The notes beneath the pieces are model-generated. The model did no database searches. It had not been told where the DNA came from and saw nothing but the letters and a program-made list of their open reading frames with translations. Positions 38,598-47,487 of a DNA stretch of 64,000 nt are shown piece after piece. The DNA comes from Micrococcales bacterium 72-143. Its GTDB lineage: Bacteria > Actinomycetota > Actinomycetes > Actinomycetales > Microbacteriaceae. The position numbers and the translations under genes are program-made. The stretch is from NCBI GenBank assembly GCA_001898835.1, contig MKVM01000003.1, forward strand, positions 248,001 through 312,000. The letters run 5' to 3'. How positions within the stretch are numbered: position 1 is the first letter of the stretch; every line of letters starts with the position of its first letter.

Positions 38598-40162
38598 GCG
38601 CGGCACGCGACCTCTCCGTCGGCGTCGACGTCGGCGGCACCAACACGGATGCCGTGGTGATCGACGCGGCCGGCACCGTGCTGGCGCGCACCAAGCAGGC
38701 GACCACCGACGACGTGACCGGCGGCATCCGGGCGGGCATCTCGCACGTGCTCGCCAAGCTCGGCGACGACCGGACGCGGGTCTCGCGCGTCATGCTCGGC
38801 ACGACCCACGCGACGAACGCCATCGTGCAGCGCCGCGGGCTCGACCGCGTCGCCGCCATCCGTCTCGGCGCGCCCGCGACCACCGCCTACCCGCCGCTGC
38901 TCGGCTGGCCGGACGACCTCGCACGGCTCGTGCTCGCGGGCTCGGCGATGATCCGCGGCGGCCACATGGTCGACGGCACGCCCATCGCCCCGCTCGACCG
39001 GGACGGCATCCGCCGCTTCCTGGACGCGGCCGGCGCCGTCGACGCGATCGCGGTCACGGGGGTCTTCAGCCCGTCGACGCCCGACCAGGAGCTGGAGGTG
39101 GGCGAGCTCGTCCGCGACCACCTCGGCCCCCACGCGCGCGTCTTCCTCAGCCACGACATCGGGCCGACGGGGCTGCTCGAACGCGAGAACGCGACCGTGC
39201 TCAACGCCGCGCTCTACTCGGTGGCGCGCTCGGTCACCGACGCGCTCGTGACCGTCGTCGCGGAGGAGGGCCTCGACGCGCAGACCTTCTTCGCGCAGAA
39301 CGACGGCACGCTCATGGCGCTCGACTACGCCTCCCAGTTCCCGGTGCTCACGATCGGATCGGGGCCCGCGAACTCGATCCGCGGGGCCGCCTACCTCTCC
39401 GGGGTCGAGAACGGCATCGTGATCGACGTCGGCGGCACCACCTCCGACCTGGGCGTCGTCGTCGACGGCTTCCCGCGGGAGTCGACCACGCCGCGCGACA
39501 TCGGCGGCGTGCGCACCAACTTCCGGATGCCCGACATCCTGAGCCTCGGCATCGGCGGCGGCACCGTCGTCGACCCCGCGACGGGTTCCGTGGGACCCGG
39601 CTCGGTGGGGCACCGCATCGCGAGCGAGGGCCTGCTGTTCGGGGGCTCGACACCGACGCTGACGGATGCCGCCGCCCTCGCGGGCGCCGCGATCGCCGGC
39701 CGACGGCTTGGCCAGCAGCCGGATGCGGTGGCCCAGGCGCTGCGGGCGGGTCTCGCCGTCGCGCACGACCGGCTCGAGGAGGCCGTCGAGGCGCTCTCCT
39801 TCGGGCGCGCCGACCTGCCCCTCATCGTCGTCGGCGGGGGCGGGTTCCTCGTGCCGGACGCGCTCGCCGGGGTCGCGGACGTCATCCGTCCGGACGACGG
39901 CGAGGTCGCCAACGCCGTGGGCGCCGCGATCTCGCTCGCGGGCGGCCGCGCCGACCACCTGAGCGTGCTCGACGACCGCGCCACCGCGATCGAGACGGCA
40001 TCGAAGGCGGCCATCGCGAAGGCCATCCAGGCGGGGGCCGATCCGCTCGCCGTCGAGGTGGTCGAGGTCGTCGAGACCCACGTCGCCTACGCCGACCGAC
40101 CCACCGTACGGGTGTCGGTCAAGGCGGCAGGCCCCCTGGCGACGCTGGGAGCGGAGCGATGA
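38594..40162 (+). CDS. Hydantoinase/oxoprolinase family protein (HyuA-like)
   Basis: A 522-residue ATP-dependent hydantoinase/oxoprolinase A-type protein. The phosphate-binding VGVDVGGTNTDAVVID is at 9-24, VMLGTTHATNAIVQR near 72, LTIGSGPANSIRGA near 253, and IVIDVGGTTSDLGVV near 275. It would open a hydantoin-like or 5-oxoproline-like ring using ATP. The usual HyuB partner is absent; instead DUF917 precedes and an M20 amidohydrolase follows, both with ATGA overlaps, so the three are translated together. Confidence 0.92.
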   Translation: MSAARDLSVGVDVGGTNTDAVVIDAAGTVLARTKQATTDDVTGGIRAGISHVLAKLGDDRTRVSRVMLGTTHATNAIVQRRGLDRVAAIRLGAPATTAYPPLLGWPDDLARLVLAGSAMIRGGHMVDGTPIAPLDRDGIRRFLDAAGAVDAIAVTGVFSPSTPDQELEVGELVRDHLGPHARVFLSHDIGPTGLLERENATVLNAALYSVARSVTDALVTVVAEEGLDAQTFFAQNDGTLMALDYASQFPVLTIGSGPANSIRGAAYLSGVENGIVIDVGGTTSDLGVVVDGFPRESTTPRDIGGVRTNFRMPDILSLGIGGGTVVDPATGSVGPGSVGHRIASEGLLFGGSTPTLTDAAALAGAAIAGRRLGQQPDAVAQALRAGLAVAHDRLEEAVEALSFGRADLPLIVVGGGGFLVPDALAGVADVIRPDDGEVANAVGAAISLAGGRADHLSVLDDRATAIETASKAAIAKAIQAGADPLAVEVVEVVETHVAYADRPTVRVSVKAAGPLATLGAER

Positions 40163-41343
40163 GCGGGGTGTTCGAAGCGGATACCGCGCTCGGCGAGGAG
40201 CTCGTGGCGCTGCGGCGCCGACTGCACGCGCACCCCGAGGTGGGTCTCCAGACCCCGCGCACGCAGGCCGTGATCCTGGAGGCGCTCGACGGCCTCGGGC
40301 TCGAGATCACCACGGGTCGCTCGATCAGCTCGGTGACCGCGGTGCTGCGCGGCGGTCGCCCCGGGCCCGTCGTGCTGCTGCGGGCCGACATGGACGGCCT
40401 GCCGGTGACCGAGGCGACCGGGCTCGACTTCGCATCCGCCGACGGCACGATGCACGCCTGCGGCCACGACCTGCACATGGCCGGGCTCGTGGGCGCCGCC
40501 CGCATGCTGGCCGCGAGGCGCGAGGAGCTGCCCGGCACCGTCGTGCTCATGTTCGAGCCCGGCGAGGAGGGCTACGCGGGCGCGCGCACCATGCTCGAGG
40601 AGGGCGTGCTGGATGCGGCGGGCGAGCGGCCCGTCGCGGCGTACGCGATCCACGTCGACTGCGTCACCCCCTTCGGCAGCGCCGTGACCCGCTCGGGCAC
40701 GATCATGGCGAGCGCGAGCGCGATGCGGATCCGGGTGGGCGGCACGGGCGGGCACGCCGCCTACCCGCACCACGCGGTCGACCCGGTGCCCGTCGCCGCG
40801 GAGATCGTGCTCGCGGTGCAGGCGTTCGCGGCCCGCCGCATTCCCTCGGTCGACCCGGCGGTGATCTCGATCACCCGGCTCAGCTCCGACTCGCTGGCGG
40901 GCAACGTGCTCGCGGCATCCGTCGACCTGGAGGCCAACATCCGCACGCTGTCGCGGGAGGCGCTGGCGACGATCCGCACCGAGCTGCCGAAGCTCGTGAC
41001 GGCGATCGGGGAGGCGCACGGCTGCACGATGACCGTCGAGTTCATCGACTCGTACCCGGTGACGGTCAACGATCCGGCGGAGACGGCGCGCGTGCTCGAG
41101 GTGCTCGGGGAGCGCTACGGCGATCGGCTCGTGCTGCTGGCCGAGCCGGGGATGGCGTCCGAGGACTTCGCCTTCGTGCTCGAGGAGGTGCCTGGCAGCC
41201 TCGTGTTCCTCGGCGTGCAGCCCGAGGGTGCCACCGCCCCGATGCACTCCGAGCGGGCGATCTTCGACGACTCCGACCTCGCCGAGCACGCGGCGACCTT
41301 CGCCGAGCTCGCCTGGCGGCGCCTCGCCTCACCCGCCGAGTAG
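40159..41343 (+). CDS. M20-family metallo-amidohydrolase
   Basis: A 394-residue M20D amidohydrolase. Zinc-binding and catalytic motifs are visible: LRADMDGLPVTE (near 75), HACGHDLHMAG (near 97), FEPGEEGYAGA (near 132) and a late AMxSEDF-like GMASEDFAFVLEEVPG. The dimerisation domain includes GGTGGHAAYPHHAVDPV. Relatives remove acyl or carbamoyl groups from amino acids. As the third gene of the DUF917-HyuA operon, it likely hydrolyses the ring-opened product. The stop codon TAG is part of hairpin H8. Confidence 0.92.
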   Translation: MSGVFEADTALGEELVALRRRLHAHPEVGLQTPRTQAVILEALDGLGLEITTGRSISSVTAVLRGGRPGPVVLLRADMDGLPVTEATGLDFASADGTMHACGHDLHMAGLVGAARMLAARREELPGTVVLMFEPGEEGYAGARTMLEEGVLDAAGERPVAAYAIHVDCVTPFGSAVTRSGTIMASASAMRIRVGGTGGHAAYPHHAVDPVPVAAEIVLAVQAFAARRIPSVDPAVISITRLSSDSLAGNVLAASVDLEANIRTLSREALATIRTELPKLVTAIGEAHGCTMTVEFIDSYPVTVNDPAETARVLEVLGERYGDRLVLLAEPGMASEDFAFVLEEVPGSLVFLGVQPEGATAPMHSERAIFDDSDLAEHAATFAELAWRRLASPAE

Positions 41344-41394
41344 TCGTATCTCGGCCTCGAATCGTCCGTTTTGCGGCCGAAATACGACTACTCG
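41337..41394. repeat. Long hairpin element H8
   Basis: Arms 41337-41356 and 41375-41394 match at 19 of 20 positions around an 18-nt loop. It lies between convergent genes, and each arm contains the TAG that ends the flanking gene. Element H9 near 49.8 kb has almost the same arm (GAGTAGTCGTATCTCGG). Confidence 0.92.
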
Positions 41395-42500
41395 CGGAGG
41401 GTGGCCAGGCGGGTGGCGGCGGCGGTGATGCGGTCGTCGGGGGCCGTGAGGGAGAAGCGGATGTGGCGGAGGAAGTGCGTGCCGTAGAAGTGGCCCGGCA
41501 CCGCGAGGATGCCGGCCCGCGCGAGGCGGTCGACGCTCTCCCAGGCGTCGCGGTCCTCGGTGGCCCAGAGGAAGAGGCCCGCCTCGCTCCCCTCGATGCG
41601 GAAGCCCGCCGCCCGCACCGCCTCGGCGAGCCGGACACGCCGCGCCCGGTACAGCTCCTTCTGCGCCGCGACGTGCGCGTCGTCCCCGAGCGCCGCGATC
41701 ATGGCCGCCTGCACGGGCGACGGGGGCCAGAGCCCGATGTGCAGCCGCGGCTCGCGGATGCGCGCGACGATCGCCGCGTCCCCCGCCAGGAACGCCGCGC
41801 GGTACCCCGCCAGGTTCGACTGCTTGCTGAGCGAGTAGACCGAGAGCAGCCCCGTCACGTCGCCGTCGCACACGGCCGGGTCGAGCACGCTCGGGATGCG
41901 CCCGGTCGCCCACTCGCCCTCCCAACCCAGCTCGGCGTAGCACTCGTCGAGCGCGAGGACGGCGCCGAGCGACCTCGCCCGCGCGACCGCCGTCCGCAGG
42001 GCGGCCACCCCGAGCACGCGGCCATCCGGGTTGCCGGGCGAGTTCATCCACGCGAGCCGCGTGCGCTCCGGCCATTCGGCCGGATCGTCGCTCGCGAGCG
42101 GCGTCGCGCCTGCGAGCCGGGCTCCCACCGCATACGTCGGGTAGGCCGCCCTCGGGTACACGACGACGTCGCCCGGACCGACGCCGATCAGCAGCGGCAG
42201 CAGCGCGATGAGCTCCTTCGAGCCGATCGTCGGCAGCACGTTCGCGGAGCTCAGCCCCGGCACCCCTCGCCGGCGCGCGTACCAGGCGACGATCGCGTCC
42301 CGCAGCGCCGGCGTCCCGTCGAGCTGCGGGTAGGAGTGCGCGTCGGCCCCGGCCGCGATCGCCTCTCGCACGACCGCGGGCACGGGGTCGACCGGGTTAC
42401 CGATCGACAGGTCGACGATGCCCTCCGGGTGCTCACGTGCGAGTTCGGCGTACGGCACGAGGGTGTCCCAGGAGTACTCGTCGAGGTCGACGGCTGCCAC
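41388..42500 (-). CDS. dapC: Succinyldiaminopimelate aminotransferase
   Basis: A 370-residue class I/II PLP aminotransferase of the actinobacterial DapC type. It starts with the DapC-like YSWDTLVPYAELAREHPEGI and VDLSIGNPVDPVP, and includes PTIGSKELIALLP, AWMNSPGNPDGRV, ALDECYAELGW, and the PLP lysine in VYSLSKQSNLAGYR. It makes N-succinyl-LL-diaminopimelate for lysine and cell wall synthesis. Start GTG 42500 is tentative; TTG at 42512 is in frame. Its stop lies in hairpin H8. Confidence 0.9.
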   Translation of the reverse strand: MAAVDLDEYSWDTLVPYAELAREHPEGIVDLSIGNPVDPVPAVVREAIAAGADAHSYPQLDGTPALRDAIVAWYARRRGVPGLSSANVLPTIGSKELIALLPLLIGVGPGDVVVYPRAAYPTYAVGARLAGATPLASDDPAEWPERTRLAWMNSPGNPDGRVLGVAALRTAVARARSLGAVLALDECYAELGWEGEWATGRIPSVLDPAVCDGDVTGLLSVYSLSKQSNLAGYRAAFLAGDAAIVARIREPRLHIGLWPPSPVQAAMIAALGDDAHVAAQKELYRARRVRLAEAVRAAGFRIEGSEAGLFLWATEDRDAWESVDRLARAGILAVPGHFYGTHFLRHIRFSLTAPDDRITAAATRLATLRE

Positions 42501-42607
42501 CCTCGAAGCCAAGCGGATGCGGCACCCGCGCGCAGTGGCGGATGCACACACCGCTGCGGCGGCGCATGCGGTGAACCCTCCAGCGGCACCCGGAGCACAA
42601 TGGGCGC

Positions 42608-43558
42608 ATGGCCGTCGTGATCGCCTTCATCGCCAACATCGCCGTCGCGATCGCCAAGACGGCGGCGGCGCTCGTCACGGGCTCCGCCTCGCTCGTCGCG
42701 GAGGCGCTGCACAGCTGGGCGGATGCGGGCAACGAGGTGTTCCTGCTGTTCGCGGAGCGCTCCGGGCGGCGGCGGCGCGACCGCGCGCATCCGCTCGGCT
42801 ACGGGCGCGACGTGTACGTGTGGTCGCTGTTCGCGGCGTTCGGGCTGTTCACGATCGGGGCGGTGCTGTCGATCGCGACGGGGGTGCAGGAGCTGCTCGA
42901 GCCGGAGGCGGTGACCGACTACGGCGTCGGCTACGCCGTGCTGGCCGTCGCCGCCGTGCTCGAGGGCGTGTCGCTCGCGCAGTCGATCCGGCAGGTGCGG
43001 CGGGAGACCTCGCGGCTCGACCGTGAGCCGCTCGACTACGTGCTCAACGGCTCGAACGCGACGCTGCGCGCCGTCGTCTTCGAGGACGTGGCCGCGCTCG
43101 TCGGCCTCGCCCTCGCCGCGGGCGCGCTCGCGCTGCACCAGGTGACGGGTGCGGCCGAGTGGGACAGCATCGGCTCGATCCTCATCGGCGTGCTGCTCGG
43201 GGTCGTCGCCGTGCTGCTCATCCAGCGCAACCGCCGCTTCCTGGTGGGCGCGCCGCCGCTCGAGTCGGTGCGGCGCGAGGTGCTGCGGCGGGTGCTGCTG
43301 CACGCCGCGATCTCGCGTGTCACCTTCCTGCACCTCGAGTTCGTGGGACCCGGGCAGCTGCTGCTCGTCGCGGCCGTCGACCTCGTCGACGACGACGCGG
43401 AGTCGGTCGTCGCGGTTCGGCTGCGTCAGGTCTCGGACGACCTGGAGCGGCACGACAACATCGCGATCGCGGCGCTCACCCTGGCCCTCCCGGACGAGCC
43501 ATCCCTCGACCCGGACGAGCCGTTCGACCAGCTCGACGCGAAGGCCGAGCGGGGCTGA
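42608..43558 (+). CDS. Cation diffusion facilitator family transporter
   Basis: A 316-residue CDF-type metal exporter. Six membrane segments are predicted. Segment 2 carries the HSWADAGNE motif (near 35) in place of the usual HxxxD zinc site. Segment 5 has FEDVAALVGLAL, also with an acidic residue. A cytoplasmic C-terminal domain of about 100 residues follows. Likely substrates are Zn(II), Mn(II) or similar. The ATG at 42608 lies six bases after CACAAT, a leaderless layout. Confidence 0.9.
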   Translation: MAVVIAFIANIAVAIAKTAAALVTGSASLVAEALHSWADAGNEVFLLFAERSGRRRRDRAHPLGYGRDVYVWSLFAAFGLFTIGAVLSIATGVQELLEPEAVTDYGVGYAVLAVAAVLEGVSLAQSIRQVRRETSRLDREPLDYVLNGSNATLRAVVFEDVAALVGLALAAGALALHQVTGAAEWDSIGSILIGVLLGVVAVLLIQRNRRFLVGAPPLESVRREVLRRVLLHAAISRVTFLHLEFVGPGQLLLVAAVDLVDDDAESVVAVRLRQVSDDLERHDNIAIAALTLALPDEPSLDPDEPFDQLDAKAERG

Positions 43559-43568
43559 CCCCGGGGTC

Positions 43569-43601
43569 GTGGTGCGGGGCGGGCATCACGCCCCGCACCA
43601 C
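43569..43601. terminator. Bidirectional terminator hairpin
   Basis: A perfect 13-bp stem (43569-43581 with 43589-43601) and 7-nt loop between the convergent CDF and alpha-galactosidase genes. Confidence 0.82.
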
Positions 43602-43603
43602 AC

Positions 43604-45124
43604 CTAGCCGGCCATCGTGCTGACCGGGGCCTCGTAGTCGATGAATGCCGACAGGTCGACGAGACGCCCGTCGACGCGGAAGCGGTAGCGGCCCTCCTGG
43701 ACGACGCGCTCGGACCGCCGCAGCCAGGCCCGCAGCTCGTCGACCTCACCCGGGAGCAGCCACGCCACGGGGTCGGAGGTCGACTTGAAGCCGAGCACGG
43801 TCGCGACGTCCTCGATCAGCTGGCGCTGCGGCTCGTCGAGCAGGCTCCTGCGGCGCCGGAAGTAGACGACGTCCGGGTCGGTCTCGATCGCCGACCTCAG
43901 CCAGGCCCGGTGGATCGAGGCGAGGAAGGCGTTGCGCGCCCCCACCCCGGTGGGGTCACCCGGCCGCTCGGCGTTGTCCCAGAAGGCGGCGACATCCGGC
44001 CCCACCCGGATGCCGTCGAAGACGCCGAGCGACGGCACGATCGGCACGCCGCAGCCGAGGAGGTAGACGTCGTCGCCCACCGTCTCCCGGATGAGCGCGA
44101 CGGCATCGCGGTACGCCCGCTCCCGATGCACGGGGACGCTGCGCACCCCCTCCAGCGCGCCCGCGTACATGAAGTCGAGCTTGAGGTAGCTGAAGCCCCA
44201 GCCGACGACACGGGCGAACAGCTCGCGCAGGTGCGCGATCACCTCCGGATGCGTCGTGTCGAGCGCGTAGTACGGCCCGCCCCAGTTGTAGCCCGCCACG
44301 AGCGGAGCGCCGTCGTCGCCGTGGACGAGGAGCTCGGTGCGCTCCCGCGCGAATACGGAGTCGGGGAGCGCGATGAGCGGGGCGAGCCAGAGGCCGGCGC
44401 GGAATCCGGCATCCGTGATGGTGCGCGCGGTCGCCTCCATCCCCGACGGGAAGCGGTCGTTCGCCGTCCAGTCGCCGACCACCGGCTCCCATCCGTCGTC
44501 GAGCTGCACGACGTCGAACGGCATGCCCGCGAGGTCGGCCACCGTGGCGCGCACGCGGCCCTCGCTGAGCTCCTCGTAGAAGGAGTACCAGCTGCACCAG
44601 ACCCGGCCCGCGCGGGCGCCGCGGGAGCCGAGCCGTTCGGCGAGCAGCTGGGCGTAGCGCGCGAACACCTCGACCTCGGGGCCGCGGGCGAGGAACCACT
44701 CGGCGCCGTCCTCCTCGAGGGTGCCCCACAGGGTCGATGCGGTGGCACCCACCCTCGGGGCGCCCAGACCGAGCGCCCCGAGGAGGAGGATCTCGCCGTC
44801 CGGCAACGCGAGGGCACCGACCGCGGCCCCCGAGTGGGCGTGCGGGGTGTCGTTCTTCGCGTCGTCGGCCGTCAGCAGCCGTTCCGGGCTGTCGTAGACG
44901 CGCAGCGGGGCGTCGTCCTGGCGCCTCCATCCGGACGGGCTCCACGAGTTCCAGCCGTGGCGGTAGAACTCCGCATCCGCGAAGGGATGCAGCAGGGTCA
45001 CCGCCCCGGTCGGGATGAGGAGCTCCCGCTCGTCGATGGCGTGCGGCTCGCCGCTCGCGATGACGGGCAGGCTGACGTCCCCGAGGTGGACGACGCCGGA
45101 GAAGGTGGCGAGATCGGTGTGCAT
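43604..45124 (-). CDS. Alpha-galactosidase (GH36 family)
   Basis: A 506-residue GH36-type glycosidase without a signal peptide, so intracellular. The (beta/alpha)8 barrel contains WCSWYSFYEELSEGRV, FDVVQLDDGWEPVVGDW, the nucleophile Asp about 317 in YLKLDFMYAG and the acid/base Asp about 377 in RVGPDVAAFW. It releases alpha-linked galactose from imported oligosaccharides. It is the last gene of a transporter operon, 12 nt after the binding protein, with GGAAAG before the ATG. The context suggests alpha-galactosides, such as raffinose-type sugars or galactosaminogalactan fragments. Confidence 0.92.
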   Translation of the reverse strand: MHTDLATFSGVVHLGDVSLPVIASGEPHAIDERELLIPTGAVTLLHPFADAEFYRHGWNSWSPSGWRRQDDAPLRVYDSPERLLTADDAKNDTPHAHSGAAVGALALPDGEILLLGALGLGAPRVGATASTLWGTLEEDGAEWFLARGPEVEVFARYAQLLAERLGSRGARAGRVWCSWYSFYEELSEGRVRATVADLAGMPFDVVQLDDGWEPVVGDWTANDRFPSGMEATARTITDAGFRAGLWLAPLIALPDSVFARERTELLVHGDDGAPLVAGYNWGGPYYALDTTHPEVIAHLRELFARVVGWGFSYLKLDFMYAGALEGVRSVPVHRERAYRDAVALIRETVGDDVYLLGCGVPIVPSLGVFDGIRVGPDVAAFWDNAERPGDPTGVGARNAFLASIHRAWLRSAIETDPDVVYFRRRRSLLDEPQRQLIEDVATVLGFKSTSDPVAWLLPGEVDELRAWLRRSERVVQEGRYRFRVDGRLVDLSAFIDYEAPVSTMAG

Positions 45125-45136
45125 TCGTGCTTTCCG

Positions 45137-46486
45137 TTATTCGAAGAGGCCGTTGACCTTGGCGTTGGCGTCCGTGAGGGCGCTCTGGGCGTCATTCGTC
45201 CCGAGGGCGACGCTCTGGATGGCGTCCTGCACGATCTGCGACATCTCGGCACCGTGGTAGGTGATCGGGATGAGGAACGTGCCGTCCGGCTCCGCGGAGT
45301 AGGACAGGAACACGGATGCGTCGAGCCCGAGCTTCGCGCGGGCGGCGACCGACGCCTCCGAGGCCTCCTTGTTGGCCGGGAAGATGACGCCGGTGTCACC
45401 GACGACCTTCTGGCAGTCGGCGGAGGCGAGGTACTTGATCCACTCCCACGCCTGGTCCTTGTGCTTGCCGCCCGCGTACATCGCGTCGCTCAGGCCGTTG
45501 ATGGCCGACTTGCGGCCCTCGGGTCCGGCGGGGAGCGGCGCGAAGACGAAGTCGCTCGCCTTGTCCTTGAACATGAGCTGGTTGAAGGAGCCCATGCTCG
45601 TCATCGCTCCCGCCCCCGACTGCAGCACGTCGAGGCGGGAGAGGGTCGACTGGGTGTCGAAGCGGGGCGCGTAGCCCTTCTCGGCGAGCGAGGCGATCCA
45701 GTCGATCGTCTCCACGAGCTTCGGCGAGTCGTAGTTGAACTTCGTGCCGAACGGGTTCACGTCGGAGTAGGTGAAGCCGTTGGACTGGGCGAGGTTGCCC
45801 CACAGGTTCTGACCCTGCGAGCCGTCCGCCCACTCCGGCAGGAAGCCGTAGACCGCGACGTTGTTCTTGTCGAAGCCGGCCTCGTCGCCGTGCTTGCCGG
45901 CCTTGTCGACCGTCAGCTTCGCGATCACCTGCTCGAAGGTGCCCCCGTCGTCCGGGTTCCAGGTGAGGTCCTGCAGGGTGGCCTCGTCGATGCCGGCGTC
46001 CGCCGCATCCTGCTTGTTGATGACGAGGCCGATCGTGTCCCAGTCCTTCGGGAGGCCGTAGCGCGCGTCGCCGACCTGGTAGATCTCGGCGATGCCCGGC
46101 ACGTAGGAGTCGAAGTCGACGGCCTTCGGGTCCTTGTCGATGTAGGGCTGCAGGTCCTCGATCTGCTTGTCCTCGACGAACTGCGGGTAGTACGAGCCCT
46201 GGTTGACCCACACGTCGGGCGCGCTGCTCGCGGCGATCTGGGTCGCGAGGTTGGTCCAGTACTCACCCCAGCCGTACTGGCTGATCTTGATGCTGATGTC
46301 GGGGTTCGCCTTCGTGAAGTCGTCGGCGCACTGCTGGTAGGCGGGCAGCTGGGCGTCGTCCCAGAGCCAGTAGTTCAGTGTGACGGCGCCGTCGTCCCCG
46401 CCTGTCGCGGAGCATCCGGCCGTCGTCGCGAGGACGATCCCTGCGGCCGCGATCCCCGCGATCCGCATGGCTGTGTTCTTTCTCAT
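45137..46486 (-). CDS. ABC sugar transporter substrate-binding lipoprotein
   Basis: A 449-residue extracellular solute-binding protein of family 1. The lipobox is ATTAGCS near residue 25. The mature part begins with VTLNYWLWDDAQLPAYQQCA and has the usual YGLPKDWDTIGLVINKQ and EWIKYLASADCQK segments. It collects oligosaccharides for the two permeases upstream. AAAGGAG precedes the ATG at 46486; a GTG four codons earlier would sit on that site. It is unusual in lying after the permeases, next to the glycosidase. Confidence 0.93.
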   Translation of the reverse strand: MRKNTAMRIAGIAAAGIVLATTAGCSATGGDDGAVTLNYWLWDDAQLPAYQQCADDFTKANPDISIKISQYGWGEYWTNLATQIAASSAPDVWVNQGSYYPQFVEDKQIEDLQPYIDKDPKAVDFDSYVPGIAEIYQVGDARYGLPKDWDTIGLVINKQDAADAGIDEATLQDLTWNPDDGGTFEQVIAKLTVDKAGKHGDEAGFDKNNVAVYGFLPEWADGSQGQNLWGNLAQSNGFTYSDVNPFGTKFNYDSPKLVETIDWIASLAEKGYAPRFDTQSTLSRLDVLQSGAGAMTSMGSFNQLMFKDKASDFVFAPLPAGPEGRKSAINGLSDAMYAGGKHKDQAWEWIKYLASADCQKVVGDTGVIFPANKEASEASVAARAKLGLDASVFLSYSAEPDGTFLIPITYHGAEMSQIVQDAIQSVALGTNDAQSALTDANAKVNGLFE

Positions 46487-46522
46487 GGGTGCACGCACTC
46501 CTTTGTCGTGGTTGTGATGCCT

Positions 46523-47479
46523 TCACTTGATGCCCGTGAAGTTGAGCGACTCGACGATGCGTCGGCCGAGGAAAATGAGCAGCAGCGCCACCGGGATGAC
46601 CGACAGGGTGGAGGCGGCCATGAGGCCGGTCCAGTCGGGCTGGGTGTTGGGCGACTGCTGCAGGTAGACGCCGAGGGCGACGGTCACGGTGCGCACGGAC
46701 TCGTCTCGGCCGATGAGCAGGGGCCAGAGGTAGTCCTTCCACGCCCACACGACGGTGATGAGCGCGATGGTGATGAGCGGCCCCTGCGCCATCGGCAGCA
46801 CGACCCGCCAGAAGATGCGGATCTTGCCGGCGCCGTCGATCATCGCCGCCTCCTCGACGTCCTTCGGGATGTTGAGGAAGAACTGCCGCAGGAAGAACAG
46901 CGCGAAGGGCGTCATCAGCAGACTCGGCGCGACCATGCCCCACACGGTGTTGAGCAGCCCGAGGTCGCGCACGAGCACGAAGTTGGGCAGCAGGGTGAAG
47001 ATGCCCGGCACCATGAGGGCGGCGATGAGCACGCCGAACAGCCCCTCCCGGCCCCAGAACCGCAGCCGGGCGAAGGCGTAGCCGCCCATCGCGCAGAACA
47101 GCGTCTGGAAGAAGCCGATGAGGCTGCAGTAGACGATCGAGTTCCACACGTAGAGGGCGAAGTTGATGGATGCGCCGCTGCCGCCGGCGGCGCGCGTCTC
47201 CTCCGGCGAGAGCAGGCCGAGGACGCGCGCGAAGTTGATGACGGTCGGGTTGCTGGGCCACAGCCTGCCGGCGTCGCCGACGATGTCGGCGGCGGGCGTG
47301 AGCGCGGACTTCACCATCCAGTAGAAGGGGAAGATCGTGCCGACGAGCGCGATCACGAGGATCGTCCAGCCGATGACTCGGCCGGGGGTGATGCGCCGGC
47401 CGGCGCGTCGGCGGGCTCGTGCGGTGCGGGGCTCCCCGACGGTGACGGGGGGAACGGCGGTGGTCGTCATGGTCGTCAT
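46523..47479 (-). CDS. ABC sugar transporter permease (MalG/AraQ-type)
   Basis: A 318-residue inner-membrane permease with six helices. The cytoplasmic N-terminus is basic, and the conserved EAA loop is EEAAMIDGAGKIRIFWRVVLP (partly quoted: EEAAMIDGAGKIRIF), which contacts the ATPase. It ends in the typical ...GRRIVESLNFTGIK. Its partner is the next permease upstream. No ATPase gene is present in the operon, so a shared MsiK-like ATPase must serve. TAGGAG lies upstream of the ATG at 47479. Confidence 0.93.
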   Translation of the reverse strand: MTTMTTTAVPPVTVGEPRTARARRRAGRRITPGRVIGWTILVIALVGTIFPFYWMVKSALTPAADIVGDAGRLWPSNPTVINFARVLGLLSPEETRAAGGSGASINFALYVWNSIVYCSLIGFFQTLFCAMGGYAFARLRFWGREGLFGVLIAALMVPGIFTLLPNFVLVRDLGLLNTVWGMVAPSLLMTPFALFFLRQFFLNIPKDVEEAAMIDGAGKIRIFWRVVLPMAQGPLITIALITVVWAWKDYLWPLLIGRDESVRTVTVALGVYLQQSPNTQPDWTGLMAASTLSVIPVALLLIFLGRRIVESLNFTGIK

Positions 47480-47487
47480 GTCGTCTC

